A stretch of DNA of 35,022 bases from Planotetraspora thailandica (GCF_016863335.1 NZ_BOOR01000088.1:1-35022), one strand, 5' to 3'. Positions 7,705 through 16,962 are shown, counted from the first letter of the stretch. The notes: generated from the letters alone by a model not told the origin. Numbers and translations: made by a program.

Positions 7705-9279
7705 ATGTCTGCATACGAAGCCACACACCACCCACCGCAGCGCCTCGGCGTGGTCGCCGAGTCCGTCCCCGGAGAGAACCGCGTCGCGGCGACCCCGGCG
7801 ACGGTGCGTCAACTGCTCAGCCTCGGCTACGAGGTCGTTATCGAGGCCGGGGCCGGTGTGGCCTCCGGCTTCAGCGACCAGGCATACCTCGACGCCGGTG
7901 CCAAAATCGGCGACGCCTGGGCGGCGGACGTCGTCCTGAAGGTGAACGCCCCCGCAGTCGCGGAGGTCGGCCGACTGCGGCAGGGCTCCACCGTGGTGGG
8001 CCTCCTGGCCCCCGCGCAGAATCCCGAACTGACCCAGGCGCTCGCCGACGCCGACGTGACCGCACTCTCGCTTGACGCAGTGCCGCGGATCTCCCGGGCA
8101 CAGTCGATGGACGTGCTCAGCTCGATGGCGAACATCGCCGGATACCGGGCGGTCATCGAGGCCGCCCACGTCTTCGGGCGCTTCTTCACCGGCCAGGTCA
8201 CGGCAGCGGGCAAGATCTCGCCCGCGAAGGTTCTGGTCGCCGGCGCGGGTGTGGCGGGTCTCGCCGCCATCGGGGCCGCCTCCAGCCTCGGCGCAATCGT
8301 CCGCGCCACCGACCCGCGCCCTGAAGTCGCCGACCAGGTGCGGTCGGTGGGCGGCGAGTACCTCGCCGTGAACGTCACCCAGGAGGAAAGCACCGACGGC
8401 TACGCCCGAGCCACCTCCGCCGACTACGACCGCGCTGCCGCCGAGCTGTACCACGCCCAGGCCAAGGATGTGGACATCGTCATCACCACCGCGCTGATCC
8501 CCGGACGCGCGGCACCACGCCTGCTGACCGCTGACGACGTGGCCGTCATGAAGCCAGGCAGCGTCATCGTGGACATGGCCGCCGGGCAGGGCGGCAACGT
8601 CGAGGGCAGCGTGCCCGGCCGAGTCGTGGTCACCGAGGGCGGCGTCACCATCCTCGGCTACACCGACCTCGCGTCCCGGCTGCCCGCCCAGGCGTCACAG
8701 CTGTTCGGCACTAACCTGGTCAACCTGCTTAAGCTGCTCACGCCAGGCAAGGACGGCCTCATCACGCTGGACTTCGACGACGTGGTGCAGCGGGCCGTGA
8801 CCGTCGTCCGGGCGGGCGAGGTCACCTGGCCGCCGCCGCCCGTGGCGGTCTCGGCCGCCACCACCCCGCAGCAGGCACCCCCGTCCACCGTGGCCGAGCC
8901 TGAACCCAAACGGCCGTGGCTGACGCCGGGACGTCGCTCTGGTCTGATCGGCGTGGGCATGATCGCGATGTTCATGCTGGTCGGCTTCGCCCCGGCACAA
9001 CTCGCGGTGAACTTCACGGTCTTCGCACTCGCGGTCGTCGTCGGCTTCTACATCATCGGCAAGGTCCACCACGCCCTGCACACACCGCTGATGTCGGTTA
9101 CCAACGCGATCTCCGGGATCGTGGTGATCGGCGCTCTGCTGCAGACCGGCCACGAGAGCTGGATCGTCACCACGCTGTCCGCCGTGGCGATCCTGCTGAC
9201 GAGCGTGAACATTTTCGGAGGCTTCGCTGTTACCCGCCGCATGCTGTCCATGTTCTCCAGCTCTCCGGAAAGGCGGTGA
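7705..9279 (+). CDS. pntA: NAD(P) transhydrogenase, alpha subunit
   Basis: This 524-residue protein is the alpha subunit of the proton-translocating Re/Si-specific transhydrogenase, which moves hydride between NADH and NADP+ using the proton motive force. Domain I (about 1-370) contains the NAD-binding GAGVAG at 180-185, RATDPRPEVADQVRSVGGEY and the AQGKDVDI-like AQAKDVDIVITTALIPGR. A Pro/Ala-rich linker (about 372-404) leads to membrane helices of domain IIa, with HHALHTPLMSVTNAISG conserved. It is thus the long, E. coli-like form rather than the split PntAa/PntAb of many actinobacteria. pntB follows after 6 bp. The ATG at 7705 begins just before the conserved RLGVVAESVPGENRVA. Confidence 0.95.
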   Translation: MSAYEATHHPPQRLGVVAESVPGENRVAATPATVRQLLSLGYEVVIEAGAGVASGFSDQAYLDAGAKIGDAWAADVVLKVNAPAVAEVGRLRQGSTVVGLLAPAQNPELTQALADADVTALSLDAVPRISRAQSMDVLSSMANIAGYRAVIEAAHVFGRFFTGQVTAAGKISPAKVLVAGAGVAGLAAIGAASSLGAIVRATDPRPEVADQVRSVGGEYLAVNVTQEESTDGYARATSADYDRAAAELYHAQAKDVDIVITTALIPGRAAPRLLTADDVAVMKPGSVIVDMAAGQGGNVEGSVPGRVVVTEGGVTILGYTDLASRLPAQASQLFGTNLVNLLKLLTPGKDGLITLDFDDVVQRAVTVVRAGEVTWPPPPVAVSAATTPQQAPPSTVAEPEPKRPWLTPGRRSGLIGVGMIAMFMLVGFAPAQLAVNFTVFALAVVVGFYIIGKVHHALHTPLMSVTNAISGIVVIGALLQTGHESWIVTTLSAVAILLTSVNIFGGFAVTRRMLSMFSSSPERR

Positions 9280-9285
9280 GGAGCG

Positions 9286-10746
9286 ATGACCTCCACCACC
9301 GTCTCCCACGCGGCCGGACTCGTCGCCGCGCTGCTGTTCATCCTCAGCCTCGCCGGGCTGTCCCAGCACCGCACCTCCCGTGCCGGCGTCGTCTACGGCG
9401 TCGCCGGTATGGCCCTGGCCCTGGCCGCTACCATCGGGGTCGCCGCGCAGAGCGTCAGCGCCGGCGCCGTCACCCTCATCCTGCTCGCCATGCTGATCGG
9501 CGGCGGGGCCGGGATATGGCGGGCACAGCGGGTCGAGATGACGCAGATGCCCGAACTCATCGCCGTGCTCCACAGCTTCGTCGGTCTCGCCGCCGTGCTG
9601 ATCGGCTGGAACAGCTACCTGGAGGTGGATCGGCACGGATCGGCACAGACCCTGATCGACGGCGACCTGCTGGGCATCCACCACGCCGAGGTGTTCATCG
9701 GCATCTTCATCGGTGCAGTCACCTTCACCGGCTCCATCGTCGCGTTTCTGAAGCTGTCGGCCCGGATCAAGTCGCGCCCGCTGGTCCTGCCCGGCAGGCA
9801 CTGGCTGAACTTGGGCGCACTGGCCGCGTTCGTCGCACTGACCGTCTGGTTCGTCATCAGCCCGAGCCTGCCGCTGATGATCGCTGTCACCCTGCTCGCA
9901 TTCGCCCTCGGCTGGCACTTGGTCGCCTCGATCGGCGGTGGTGACATGCCGGTCGTCGTCTCCATGCTCAACAGCTACTCCGGCTGGGCGGCCGCCGCGG
10001 CCGGGTTCCTCCTCGACAACAACCTGCTCATCATCACCGGCGCCTTGGTCGGCGCCTCCGGCGCCTACCTGTCGTACATCATGTGCAAGGCAATGAACCG
10101 CTCCTTCTTCTCCGTCATCGCGGGCGGCTTCGGCATCGAGGCGCCCTCCGGCAGCGACGAGGAACAGGGCGAGTACCGCGAGATGCGCGCCACGGAGGCG
10201 GCGGAGATGCTCGCGCAGGCACGCACGGTGATCATCGCCCCCGGTTACGGCATGGCCGTCGCCCAGGCCCAGCACCCGGTCGCGGAACTGACCCGGCGGC
10301 TGCGCGAGCGCGGTGTCGAGGTTCGCTTCGGCGTCCACCCGGTCGCCGGCCGCCTGCCCGGGCACATGAACGTGCTGCTGGCCGAGGCTAAGGTGCCGTA
10401 CGACATCGTCATGGAGATGGACGAGATCAACGACGACTTCGCCGACACCTCGGTCGTCCTCGTCATCGGCGCCAACGACACCGTCAACCCGGCCGCGTTC
10501 GAGGACCCCGGCAGTCCGATCGCCGGCATGCCGGTGCTCAAGGTGTGGGAGGCGGAACAGGTGATCGTCTTCAAGCGGTCCATGGCCTCCGGCTACGCGG
10601 GCGTGCAGAACCCGCTGTTCTTCCGCGACAACAGCAGCATGCTCTTCGGCGACGCGAAGCAGAGCGTCGAGGACATCCTGCAGGCGCTGGGCGCCGACCA
10701 CCCGGCACCGGCCGCCGCACAACGGACTCCGGTTGCCGGCCAGTGA
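9286..10746 (+). CDS. pntB: NAD(P) transhydrogenase, beta subunit
   Basis: This 486-residue protein is the PntB subunit. The N-terminal half has multiple membrane helices forming the proton channel with PntA (for example [19 protein letters not shown] and [20 protein letters not shown]). The C-terminal domain III binds NADP(H): [53 protein letters not shown] and [18 protein letters not shown] are all classic. It starts with GAGGAG just upstream, overlapping the end of pntA, so the two are cotranscribed and coupled. All expected blocks are present, and a strong terminator follows. Likely role: supplying NADPH. Confidence 0.96.
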   Translation: MTSTTVSHAAGLVAALLFILSLAGLSQHRTSRAGVVYGVAGMALALAATIGVAAQSVSAGAVTLILLAMLIGGGAGIWRAQRVEMTQMPELIAVLHSFVGLAAVLIGWNSYLEVDRHGSAQTLIDGDLLGIHHAEVFIGIFIGAVTFTGSIVAFLKLSARIKSRPLVLPGRHWLNLGALAAFVALTVWFVISPSLPLMIAVTLLAFALGWHLVASIGGGDMPVVVSMLNSYSGWAAAAAGFLLDNNLLIITGALVGASGAYLSYIMCKAMNRSFFSVIAGGFGIEAPSGSDEEQGEYREMRATEAAEMLAQARTVIIAPGYGMAVAQAQHPVAELTRRLRERGVEVRFGVHPVAGRLPGHMNVLLAEAKVPYDIVMEMDEINDDFADTSVVLVIGANDTVNPAAFEDPGSPIAGMPVLKVWEAEQVIVFKRSMASGYAGVQNPLFFRDNSSMLFGDAKQSVEDILQALGADHPAPAAAQRTPVAGQ

Positions 10747-10773
10747 TCCGTCTCGTGGCTTAACCCGCGGAAA

Positions 10774-10810
10774 GACAAGGCCGACGGTCGAGATGACCGA
10801 CGGCCTTGTC
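10774..10810 (+). terminator. Intrinsic terminator of pntAB
   Basis: GACAAGGCCGACGGTC and GACCGACGGCCTTGTC pair over 16 positions with one mismatch around a 5-base loop. The stem begins 27 bp after the pntB stop. There is no long U-tract. Confidence 0.8.
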
Positions 10811-10958
10811 CGATGGCTCCTTCAGCGCCGCCCCGCGGTGCAAGCCGTCCGCAAGGGCGGCGATCAAGCGCGGTAATCGCGTTGCAAGCGTGGTGATCTA
10901 TCTCTTGTGGTGCGGCCCGAGATCATCGGGGCGCTCCCTTACTTCAGGAGACAGCACC

Positions 10959-11705
10959 GTGAACCCCTCGATTCGCTCCCTACTCGGTACCGGGTCAGGT
11001 CGTCGTGCCACCGTCCGGCTCGCCTCGCTGGGGGCGACCGCCGCCGTTCTCGGCTCCTTTGTCGTCGGCTGCGGCGTGATCGGCCAGGTCTCGAATGTGG
11101 TCGGCTCCGCCAGCACGTTGTCCGAGTTCTCCGACCGGTTGGGCAAGTCGTCCGAGCTCACCTTCACCGCCACCTACAAATCCACCGACGGTGGCACGGT
11201 GACGCTGGTCCAGCAGCCGCCGAAGTCGGTGTTCATCGGGCCCAACGGCAGGTACATCTTCACGCCCGAGCAGATGCTTCTCTGCGCGGACAAGACCTGC
11301 ACCCGCGCGCCGTCGGTGGGGGATGGCGACGCCGGCGCACTGGCGACGGCTACTGGTCCGGGCTTCGTCACGCCGGAACTCGCGCTCGGCTTCGTCGCGG
11401 CCGCCGCGGTGGTGCCGGGCGCACACGTCGAGACCGCGGAGAAGGAGATCGCCGGTCAGAAGTCTCTCTGCGCCATCGCCACCGGGTTGGAGGCCGCCGC
11501 GTCCCCCGGTGAGACGGACGTGCCCCGGGACTTCTCGGTCTGCGTCACGGACGCGGGCGTCCTCGCCTCCTTCACCGGCACGCTGACCAGCGGCGAGAAG
11601 GCCTCGATCCAGCTGGTGAAATTCACCGGCGAGGCCGATCCTGCGGCCTTCGAGGCTCCTGCAGGCGCCGAGATCGTCGACACGGGCTCACTGCCGACCA
11701 GCTGA
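10959..11705 (+). CDS. Putative secreted lipoprotein of unknown function
   Basis: This 248-residue protein has a signal peptide with Arg-rich start (GSGRRATVRL), a hydrophobic core and the lipobox VVGC with Cys38 as the probable lipidated residue. The body has features like FTATYKSTDGGTVTLVQQPP that recall small actinobacterial cell-envelope lipoproteins, but I cannot assign a function. Two further Cys pairs (LLCADKTC and LCAIA/FSVCV) may form disulfides. The GTG at 10959 is chosen because AGGAG lies 8 bases upstream. The last 80 residues are duplicated at 15673-15912 with about 8 base differences. A truncated methyltransferase copy follows, as an intact methyltransferase follows the partial lipoprotein copy there, so the two genes were probably neighbours originally. 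Confidence 0.8.
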   Translation: MNPSIRSLLGTGSGRRATVRLASLGATAAVLGSFVVGCGVIGQVSNVVGSASTLSEFSDRLGKSSELTFTATYKSTDGGTVTLVQQPPKSVFIGPNGRYIFTPEQMLLCADKTCTRAPSVGDGDAGALATATGPGFVTPELALGFVAAAAVVPGAHVETAEKEIAGQKSLCAIATGLEAAASPGETDVPRDFSVCVTDAGVLASFTGTLTSGEKASIQLVKFTGEADPAAFEAPAGAEIVDTGSLPTS

Positions 11706-12064
11706 GCCGGGTCGTCATACAAGGCGACGATCCTTGCGATGGATTCGGCCTGCCGGCGTCGCTGTTCCGGGATCCGTGGGCGAGCGCCCTTGCAGGCGAG
11801 CGCGGCCGAGAATTGTTGCGGCGCAAGGAGGAACGTGACAGGCGCGAGGACGTGCTGCTTCCACTGCGTACCCGCTGGTTCGACGACGCCGTGGCTACCG
11901 AGTTGTCGGGGCAGACCGGTCAACTGGTCGAACTCGGCTCTGGCCTGGACACGCGTCCGTACCGGCTGCAACTGCCCGCCGGTACGCGCGCATTCGAGCT
12001 TGATCAGTCGTCGGTGCTACGGCACAAGGAAGCGGTGATGGCCACGACGCCGGCACCGCACCGA
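11466..12064 (+). repeat. Left copy of duplicated lipoprotein-methyltransferase block
   Basis: 11466-11710 matches 15673-15917 (245 bp, about 8 differences) and 11762-12064 matches 16095-16397 (303 bp, about 6 differences, no gaps). Between them the left copy has 51 bp in place of the right copy's 177 bp, which hold the methyltransferase start. The copies are direct repeats about 4.2 kb apart flanking the amidohydrolase gene. Confidence 0.9.
11762..12064 (+). pseudogene. Truncated SAM-dependent methyltransferase copy
   Basis: This segment encodes residues 28-128 of the methyltransferase found intact at 16014-16868, including the SAM-binding LVELGSGLDTRPYRL. The start and first 27 codons are missing, replaced by 51 unrelated bases. 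After HR at about 12064 the sequence changes abruptly and soon meets a hairpin. About 98% identity with the intact copy by eye implies a recent event. The fragment lacks the C-terminal half of the fold and is not expected to work. Confidence 0.9.
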
Positions 12065-12080
12065 TCGGCCGGTGGCGTAC

Positions 12081-12109
12081 GGCACCCTCGACTGCTAGTC
12101 GAGGGTGCC
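12081..12109. terminator. Strong hairpin, terminator-like
   Basis: GGCACCCTCGACT and AGTCGAGGGTGCC form a perfect 13-bp stem with a 3-base loop. It lies just past the truncated methyltransferase copy and 194 bp beyond the amidohydrolase stop on the other strand, so it could end transcription from either side. The 190 bp between it and the amidohydrolase stop hold no gene I can recognise. Confidence 0.65.
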
Positions 12110-12302
12110 GGGTCAGGGGGGGCGACCATGGGTCTCATTGCCGCCAAACTGTGGCCGAGCATGACCATCAACGCCTGTAGGTAGCAGCCCGAGTTGATCA
12201 AAGCGGTTGCCTAGGTGCATCTGATCTGGTGCGACGACCAGTGTGGGATTGACACCGAACGCCGCTGCACATGAATCAGCGGTGAGGTCAGCCGGCCACG
12301 AC

Positions 12303-15300
12303 CTAGTGGTCGTGGCCGCAGGAGATGCGGGCCCTTTCCAGCTCGGTGGGGTTGTTCCACCAGAATTTCGCGGTGCTCGGGTGGGCGGGCACGCGCGCCT
12401 TGACCGTGCCGTGGGGTGCCGAGGCGCCGGGCGCAGCCTGGTCGGTTGTCGTGGAGGATGGGTACGGCGCGAGCAGCTGCTCGACCGTGTGGTGCCTCCC
12501 GCCGACAAGGACGGCGGTGGTGTTCGCTGCGTCCTCAATGCGGGATAGCGGGTCGCCGTCGATGATGGCCAGGTCGGCATACATACCCTTGTCGATCCTG
12601 CCCAGCGGCTGGCCGAGGTACGCCCCAGATGTACTGGTCGCGGTGGTGAGCGTGTCCAGCGGGGTCATGCCGTACTCGACCATGGCGCGCAGGTTCATGT
12701 GCAGGCTGACCGCGAGGTGATCGATCGGAGAGTCGGTGCCGGCGGTGACGACGCCGCCGCCGCGGACCATCGCAGCGAGCTGTGCGACTTGATTGGCCAG
12801 GTTCTCCCGCGCCGCCGTCTGGTCGGTCGTCTGCGCGGAGGTGACCGACGCTTGTAGCTTCTCCATCCGCCAGTTCGGGTAGAGCCGGCGGACTCGTTCG
12901 TCGGTGACGAGCGAGGTGTCCTCCTTGTAGAGGGTGGTGGAGCCGAACAGGGTGGGCGTTCTGGCCATCTTGGACGCGTTGAACATGGAGATGACGTCGG
13001 AGTAAGCGGAGCCGACATTGGTGACGGTGCGAGAGTAGCCGAACCGGTTGGTGGCGCCTACGTGCTCGGTTTGGTCGCCGCCCATCGCGATCGCGGGGTA
13101 GTGGTAGTGGGATGTGACGGGCTTGCCGTTGCGGTGGGCCCAGTCGATTGCTTCCTTGTGCCAGACGACGGGCAGCCGCACGTAGGCCTTCATGAGGTCG
13201 TAGTCGAGGCTGGCGGCGCGTTCGAGCTCGAGTCGTAGCTGGTGATGGGAGAACGTCGGACGCATGAAGTTGTAGTAGATGCGCGGCCCGTCGATGGCCT
13301 CTCCGGTGCCCAGGTAGCGCGGTGCGAGCCGGGCGCCGGACTGGACCGACTCGCGTTCTTCGACCATGTGGTACGCAGGCGAGCCGGGTGAGCGGGTCGT
13401 CGTGATGCCGAGGGCGAGCCACAGCGCTCCCTGCCGGGACCCGTAGGCGTAGCCCTGCATTTCACGGTGGTGGTGGATGTCGATCAGGCCGGGCATGACG
13501 AACTTGTCACTGGCGTCGATCACGGTGCCGCGCCGTCCGTCGCGGTGTGGCTCGATCGCAGTGATGCGCTGGCCGCGCACGATGATGTCGACGTCGCGGG
13601 CGACGGTCGCGGAGACGCCGTCCCACATGCGGCCGGCGTGCACGACGATCTGGTCGGGACCAGGGTCGTTGCGCCAGGTCAGCGGGATCGGGATGGACCG
13701 GCCGGGCTTGCCGTCGATGCGAACCGTCTTCAGCCGCCCGCCATTGAGGTAGAGCAGGGTGGTGGAGTCGCCGGCCCATGTGGGGGCGTCGGACAGCTCT
13801 CGGGTGACCTGGCGGGCAGGGCCGGTGGGACGTCCGGTCTTGTCGACCGGCATGACCCATAGGAGCGATTCCATGGCGAAGGCGAGCATGGTGCCGTCTG
13901 GTGACCAGACGGGGCCGTCGTCGCCGCGGGTCTGCAGGGACCGGTGCGGGGCGGGATCGATGTACGTGCCCGCACCGGTGGCCCGGTCGACGAGAAGGAT
14001 CTTGGACAGGCCCTCACGATAACGTCGCGAGTACGGCACGACTGCGGCTAAGGCGATCGTCTTCCCGTCGGGTGACCAGGTCGGCCGGCCTGGTTCGAAG
14101 GTGGCGTCGAAGACCTTCTGGATGTCGCCGGTGGCGACGTCCAGGACCCAGAGTGCGCCGTCTTGATCTAAATAGGCCATCTCCTTCCCGTCGGGGGACC
14201 ATCGGACCGACAGGGCGGCGGACTCTGTCAAATGGGTCAGCTGCCGGTCGGTGCCGGTGGCCAGATCGCGGACCCAGATGTTGAGGGTGCCGGTGCGGTC
14301 AGTGACGAATGCCAGCTTCCGCCCGTCCGGGGAGAAGTCCGGGTCGGCCTTCCACCACCGGTCGCGAAACAGCGGGGCCGGCTTGTGTCCGATTCGCATC
14401 GTGTAGATGTCGTTGAGGGCGCGGAAGGCGATGGTGGACCCATCCGGGGATACGGTCGGGCTGCCGATGCCGACGACCGGGAGCGATCCGGGGGCGTCGA
14501 ACACGCGGACGCTCTTCTTGTACTTCGGAGTGGTCGCGGTCAGCGCGGCGGTGAAGCCAACCGTGCCGGCGGACGTGGAGCCGAGGCGGCGGGTCCGGAT
14601 GGTGCCGGCGGAGGTGTAGAAGTAGCGCCCGTCCGGGGTGAACCGTGCTTGGAACGGGAAGACCTCCTCGCCGGTGACGAGCGTGCCCGCGGTGCTTGCG
14701 AAGGCGTTCGCCCCAGCGTTAAAGAGATGGTAGGCGATGTCGGTTCCGTTCGGCATCCATGATGGCTGGTGGATGACCTGACCGGTGGGGACGGTCACTG
14801 CGGTGCTGCGGGCACCGGTGGCCACGTCGACGACGTCGATCCTGGTATCTGACACGACGAACGCGACTTTGGACCCGTTGGGTGACCAGGCCGGCTCGTA
14901 CTCCTCGGCGGACGTGTCGGCTAAGACGCGGGTCGCTCCGGTGGCGACGTTGAGCAGGTAGATGCCGTAGCTACCGCCGGCATCGGAAGAGTAGACGATG
15001 GTGCGCCCGTCAGGGCTGTACCGGGGCTCACGGTGGTCGAATGGTCCGGTGGTCAGCTGGGTGATCGCGGATCCGTCGGGCCGGATCGTCCACAGGTTGA
15101 AGACACCGTCGCGGTACGACTGGAAAACGATGGTGGACCCGTCTGGGCACCAGTCGGGCTGGGCGATGTCGTACAAGTCGCTGGTGAGCCGGCGGGCGGT
15201 GCCGCCGGAGGTGGAGCAGACCCACAGGACGCCGAGCATGTCGAGGGCGAGCATGCGGCCGTCGGGTGACGGTGCGACGGCGAAGTCGGTGCCAGACGCG

Positions 15301-15476
15301 ACGGAGATGCCGCCGCCGTTGCGTGCCTTGTCTGCTCGGGCGCTGGTGGCGGCGGTGGGGACGAGCGTGGCGGCGAGGGCTGCTCCGGCGCCAGCTAGGA
15401 CGGCCCGACGGGATGGACGGAACGTCGATTCAGTGGTGAAGACGGGGGAGTCAGGGGATGTTGGGGTGGGAGGCAC
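12303..15476 (-). CDS. Exported TolB-propeller/amidohydrolase fusion protein
   Basis: This 1057-residue protein has a twin-arginine leader (PSRRAVLAGAGAALAATL). About 550 residues of repeated PD40/TolB-like blades follow (many copies of WSPDGxxIAF, for example YSPDGRTIVYSSDAGG and WSPDGKEMAYLDQDG). The C-terminal metal-dependent amidohydrolase domain shows MPGLIDIHHH (His668-670), PVTSHYHYPAIAMGG, GGVVTAGTDSPIDH and GMYADLAIIDGDPL. These are family ligand and active-site regions, so hydrolysis of an amide or peptide-like bond outside the membrane is likely; the substrate is unknown. It starts at GTG with AGGAGG 10 bases upstream. It is the only gene between two direct repeats and is antiparallel to the duplicated genes. 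Confidence 0.88.
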   Translation of the reverse strand: MPPTPTSPDSPVFTTESTFRPSRRAVLAGAGAALAATLVPTAATSARADKARNGGGISVASGTDFAVAPSPDGRMLALDMLGVLWVCSTSGGTARRLTSDLYDIAQPDWCPDGSTIVFQSYRDGVFNLWTIRPDGSAITQLTTGPFDHREPRYSPDGRTIVYSSDAGGSYGIYLLNVATGATRVLADTSAEEYEPAWSPNGSKVAFVVSDTRIDVVDVATGARSTAVTVPTGQVIHQPSWMPNGTDIAYHLFNAGANAFASTAGTLVTGEEVFPFQARFTPDGRYFYTSAGTIRTRRLGSTSAGTVGFTAALTATTPKYKKSVRVFDAPGSLPVVGIGSPTVSPDGSTIAFRALNDIYTMRIGHKPAPLFRDRWWKADPDFSPDGRKLAFVTDRTGTLNIWVRDLATGTDRQLTHLTESAALSVRWSPDGKEMAYLDQDGALWVLDVATGDIQKVFDATFEPGRPTWSPDGKTIALAAVVPYSRRYREGLSKILLVDRATGAGTYIDPAPHRSLQTRGDDGPVWSPDGTMLAFAMESLLWVMPVDKTGRPTGPARQVTRELSDAPTWAGDSTTLLYLNGGRLKTVRIDGKPGRSIPIPLTWRNDPGPDQIVVHAGRMWDGVSATVARDVDIIVRGQRITAIEPHRDGRRGTVIDASDKFVMPGLIDIHHHREMQGYAYGSRQGALWLALGITTTRSPGSPAYHMVEERESVQSGARLAPRYLGTGEAIDGPRIYYNFMRPTFSHHQLRLELERAASLDYDLMKAYVRLPVVWHKEAIDWAHRNGKPVTSHYHYPAIAMGGDQTEHVGATNRFGYSRTVTNVGSAYSDVISMFNASKMARTPTLFGSTTLYKEDTSLVTDERVRRLYPNWRMEKLQASVTSAQTTDQTAARENLANQVAQLAAMVRGGGVVTAGTDSPIDHLAVSLHMNLRAMVEYGMTPLDTLTTATSTSGAYLGQPLGRIDKGMYADLAIIDGDPLSRIEDAANTTAVLVGGRHHTVEQLLAPYPSSTTTDQAAPGASAPHGTVKARVPAHPSTAKFWWNNPTELERARISCGHDH

Positions 15477-15672
15477 TTGAACTTTTCCTCCTACAATTCA
15501 CATCGTCGGACAATTTGGTGTGATCCTCGAATAATGACCTTGAGGTGGTTGTCCCACAGGCCCCAGCCGCATTCGGTGCGATGATCGGACGTCAGTTGCC
15601 GCCCAACGGCACAGAGTCGGGGCGAGCGGTTGATACCGATCTGTGAGCGGCCGACCCTCGTGGGAAACCTCC

Positions 15673-15912
15673 CTCTGCGCCATCGCCACCGGGTTGGAGG
15701 CCGCCGCGTCTCCGGGTGAGATTGACGTGCCCCGGGACTTCTCGGTCTGCGTCACGGATGCGGGCGTCCTCGCCTCCTTCACCGGCACGCTGACCAGCGG
15801 CGAGAAGGACTCGATCCAGCTGGTGAAATTCACCGGGGAGGCCGATCCTGCGGCCTTCGAGGCTCCTGCAGGCGCCGAGATCGTCGACGCGGGCTCACTG
15901 CCGACCAGCTGA
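15673..15912 (+). pseudogene. Lipoprotein C-terminal fragment
   Basis: The frame encodes the last 80 or so residues of the lipoprotein at 10959-11705 (CAIATGLEAAASPGE to GSLPTS, with Asp for Ala and a few other changes) and ends at the same stop. Signal peptide, lipobox and N-terminal half are absent. The sequence upstream (15500-15672) is unrelated to the lipoprotein and I recognise nothing in it. It is a remnant left by the duplication that also made 11762-12064. Confidence 0.88.
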
Positions 15913-16397
15913 GCCGGCGCTTGAAACCTGGCGGAAAGAGCGTATGTTCCCGGCGACCGGTTGGAATTCCGAGCACGGCTGACGTGCCGACGTCGGCTGG
16001 GAAGGACGGCTGGATGACCTCCGCCGAGATCGCCGCGGCAAGTGCGTACTGGACGGCCGCGGTGCGCGCCCGTGAGACGGCTCGCCCCGACCACCTGTTC
16101 CGGGATCCGTGGGCGAGCGCCCTTGCAGGCGAGCGCGGCCGAGAATTGTTGCGGCGCAAGGAGGAACGTGACAGGCGCGAGGACGTGCTGCTTCCACTGC
16201 GTACCCGTTGGTTCGACGACGCCGTGGCTACCGAGTTGTCGGGGGAGACCGGTCAACTGGTCGAACTCGGCTCTGGCCTGGACACACGTCCGTACCGGCT
16301 GCAACTGCCCACCGGTACGCGCGCATTCGAGCTCGATCAGTCGTCGGTGCTACGGCACAAGGAAGCGGTGATGGCCACGACGCCGACACCGCACCGA
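15673..16397 (+). repeat. Right copy of duplicated lipoprotein-methyltransferase block
   Basis: This is the partner of 11466-12064. It contains the lipoprotein tail (15673-15917), a 177-bp stretch with the methyltransferase start that the left copy lacks, and the methyltransferase N-terminal half (16095-16397). Confidence 0.9.
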
Positions 16398-16868
16398 AGC
16401 GTCACTGATGTCGCCATCGACCTGGGTGGTGACTGGGCACCGGATCTGGTCGATGCCGGGTTCGAGCCGTCTCGCCGTACGGTGTGGGTGGCCGAAGGAC
16501 TGCTGATGTATCTCGACCACGGAGCCGGGACCCGACTGCTGCGCACTGCCGCCGGCCTGTCCGCCCCAGGAAGCGTGCTCATCCTGGACACCCTCGCGCG
16601 ATCAAAACCACCCACCGAACAGGCGGCCGGCACCGGCGCGAAATTCATGCCCGACGATCTGCCCTCTCTGCTCGCCGCGCATCACTGGACCCATCGTGAG
16701 CACACCACGATCGCCGGGCCCGCGCGCGCCTACGGCCGGATACCCGATCCACCGCGATCCAGTGAGAAGCCGACCGACTTGACCTACCTTCTCGTCATCG
16801 CCGACCTCACTCAACGGCCGCCCACGCAAAACGCTCGGCTGGGATACCCCAGCCGAGCGTCTCGCTAA
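16014..16868 (+). CDS. Class I SAM-dependent methyltransferase (LCM/TIGR00027-like)
   Basis: This 284-residue protein resembles the actinobacterial leucine carboxyl methyltransferase-like family. Features are TSAEIAAASAYWTAAVRARE at the start, FRDPWASALAG, the SAM-binding ELGSGLDTR at 84-92, FELDQSSVLRHKEAVM and the later VWVAEGLLMYLD. Members methylate small molecules; the substrate is unknown here. The start at 16014 is supported by GAAGGA 7 bases upstream and by family alignment. The last residues (LGYPSRASR) are encoded by a terminator-like hairpin, so the natural C terminus may have been shorter. An almost identical truncated copy lies at 11762-12064. Confidence 0.88.
   Translation: MTSAEIAAASAYWTAAVRARETARPDHLFRDPWASALAGERGRELLRRKEERDRREDVLLPLRTRWFDDAVATELSGETGQLVELGSGLDTRPYRLQLPTGTRAFELDQSSVLRHKEAVMATTPTPHRSVTDVAIDLGGDWAPDLVDAGFEPSRRTVWVAEGLLMYLDHGAGTRLLRTAAGLSAPGSVLILDTLARSKPPTEQAAGTGAKFMPDDLPSLLAAHHWTHREHTTIAGPARAYGRIPDPPRSSEKPTDLTYLLVIADLTQRPPTQNARLGYPSRASR
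16831..16860. terminator. Hairpin overlapping the methyltransferase 3' end
   Basis: ACGCTCGGCTGGG and CCCAGCCGAGCGT form a perfect 13-bp stem with a 4-base loop. The stop codon lies just beyond. It sits between convergent genes (methyltransferase and PHP-domain protein) and may terminate both. Confidence 0.7.
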
Positions 16869-16962
16869 GCCCCTGGCCGAAGCCGGTTAACAGCCGTGTT
16901 GCAACGACCCCTTGAATCCACCCGATCGGACCGGGGCCTTCGCCGTGACCGAGATCGACAGA

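Noticed and set aside
8695-10722. 675-codon minus-strand open frame opposite pntA and pntB
   Set aside because: Translation is rich in Asp, Gln, His and Gly and lacks any domain; pntAB on the plus strand is unambiguous.
12110-12302. Short frames after the hairpin, for example one starting MGLIAAKLWPSM
   Set aside because: Very short, no family resemblance, inconsistent composition.
10959-16868. Integrative element with attachment sites
   Set aside because: The flanking repeats are gene-sized and no integrase, excisionase or tRNA is present; homologous recombination explains them better.
16869-16962. Possible small gene or attachment site between convergent genes
   Set aside because: Only 94 bp, no start with ribosome site, no repeat partner seen.
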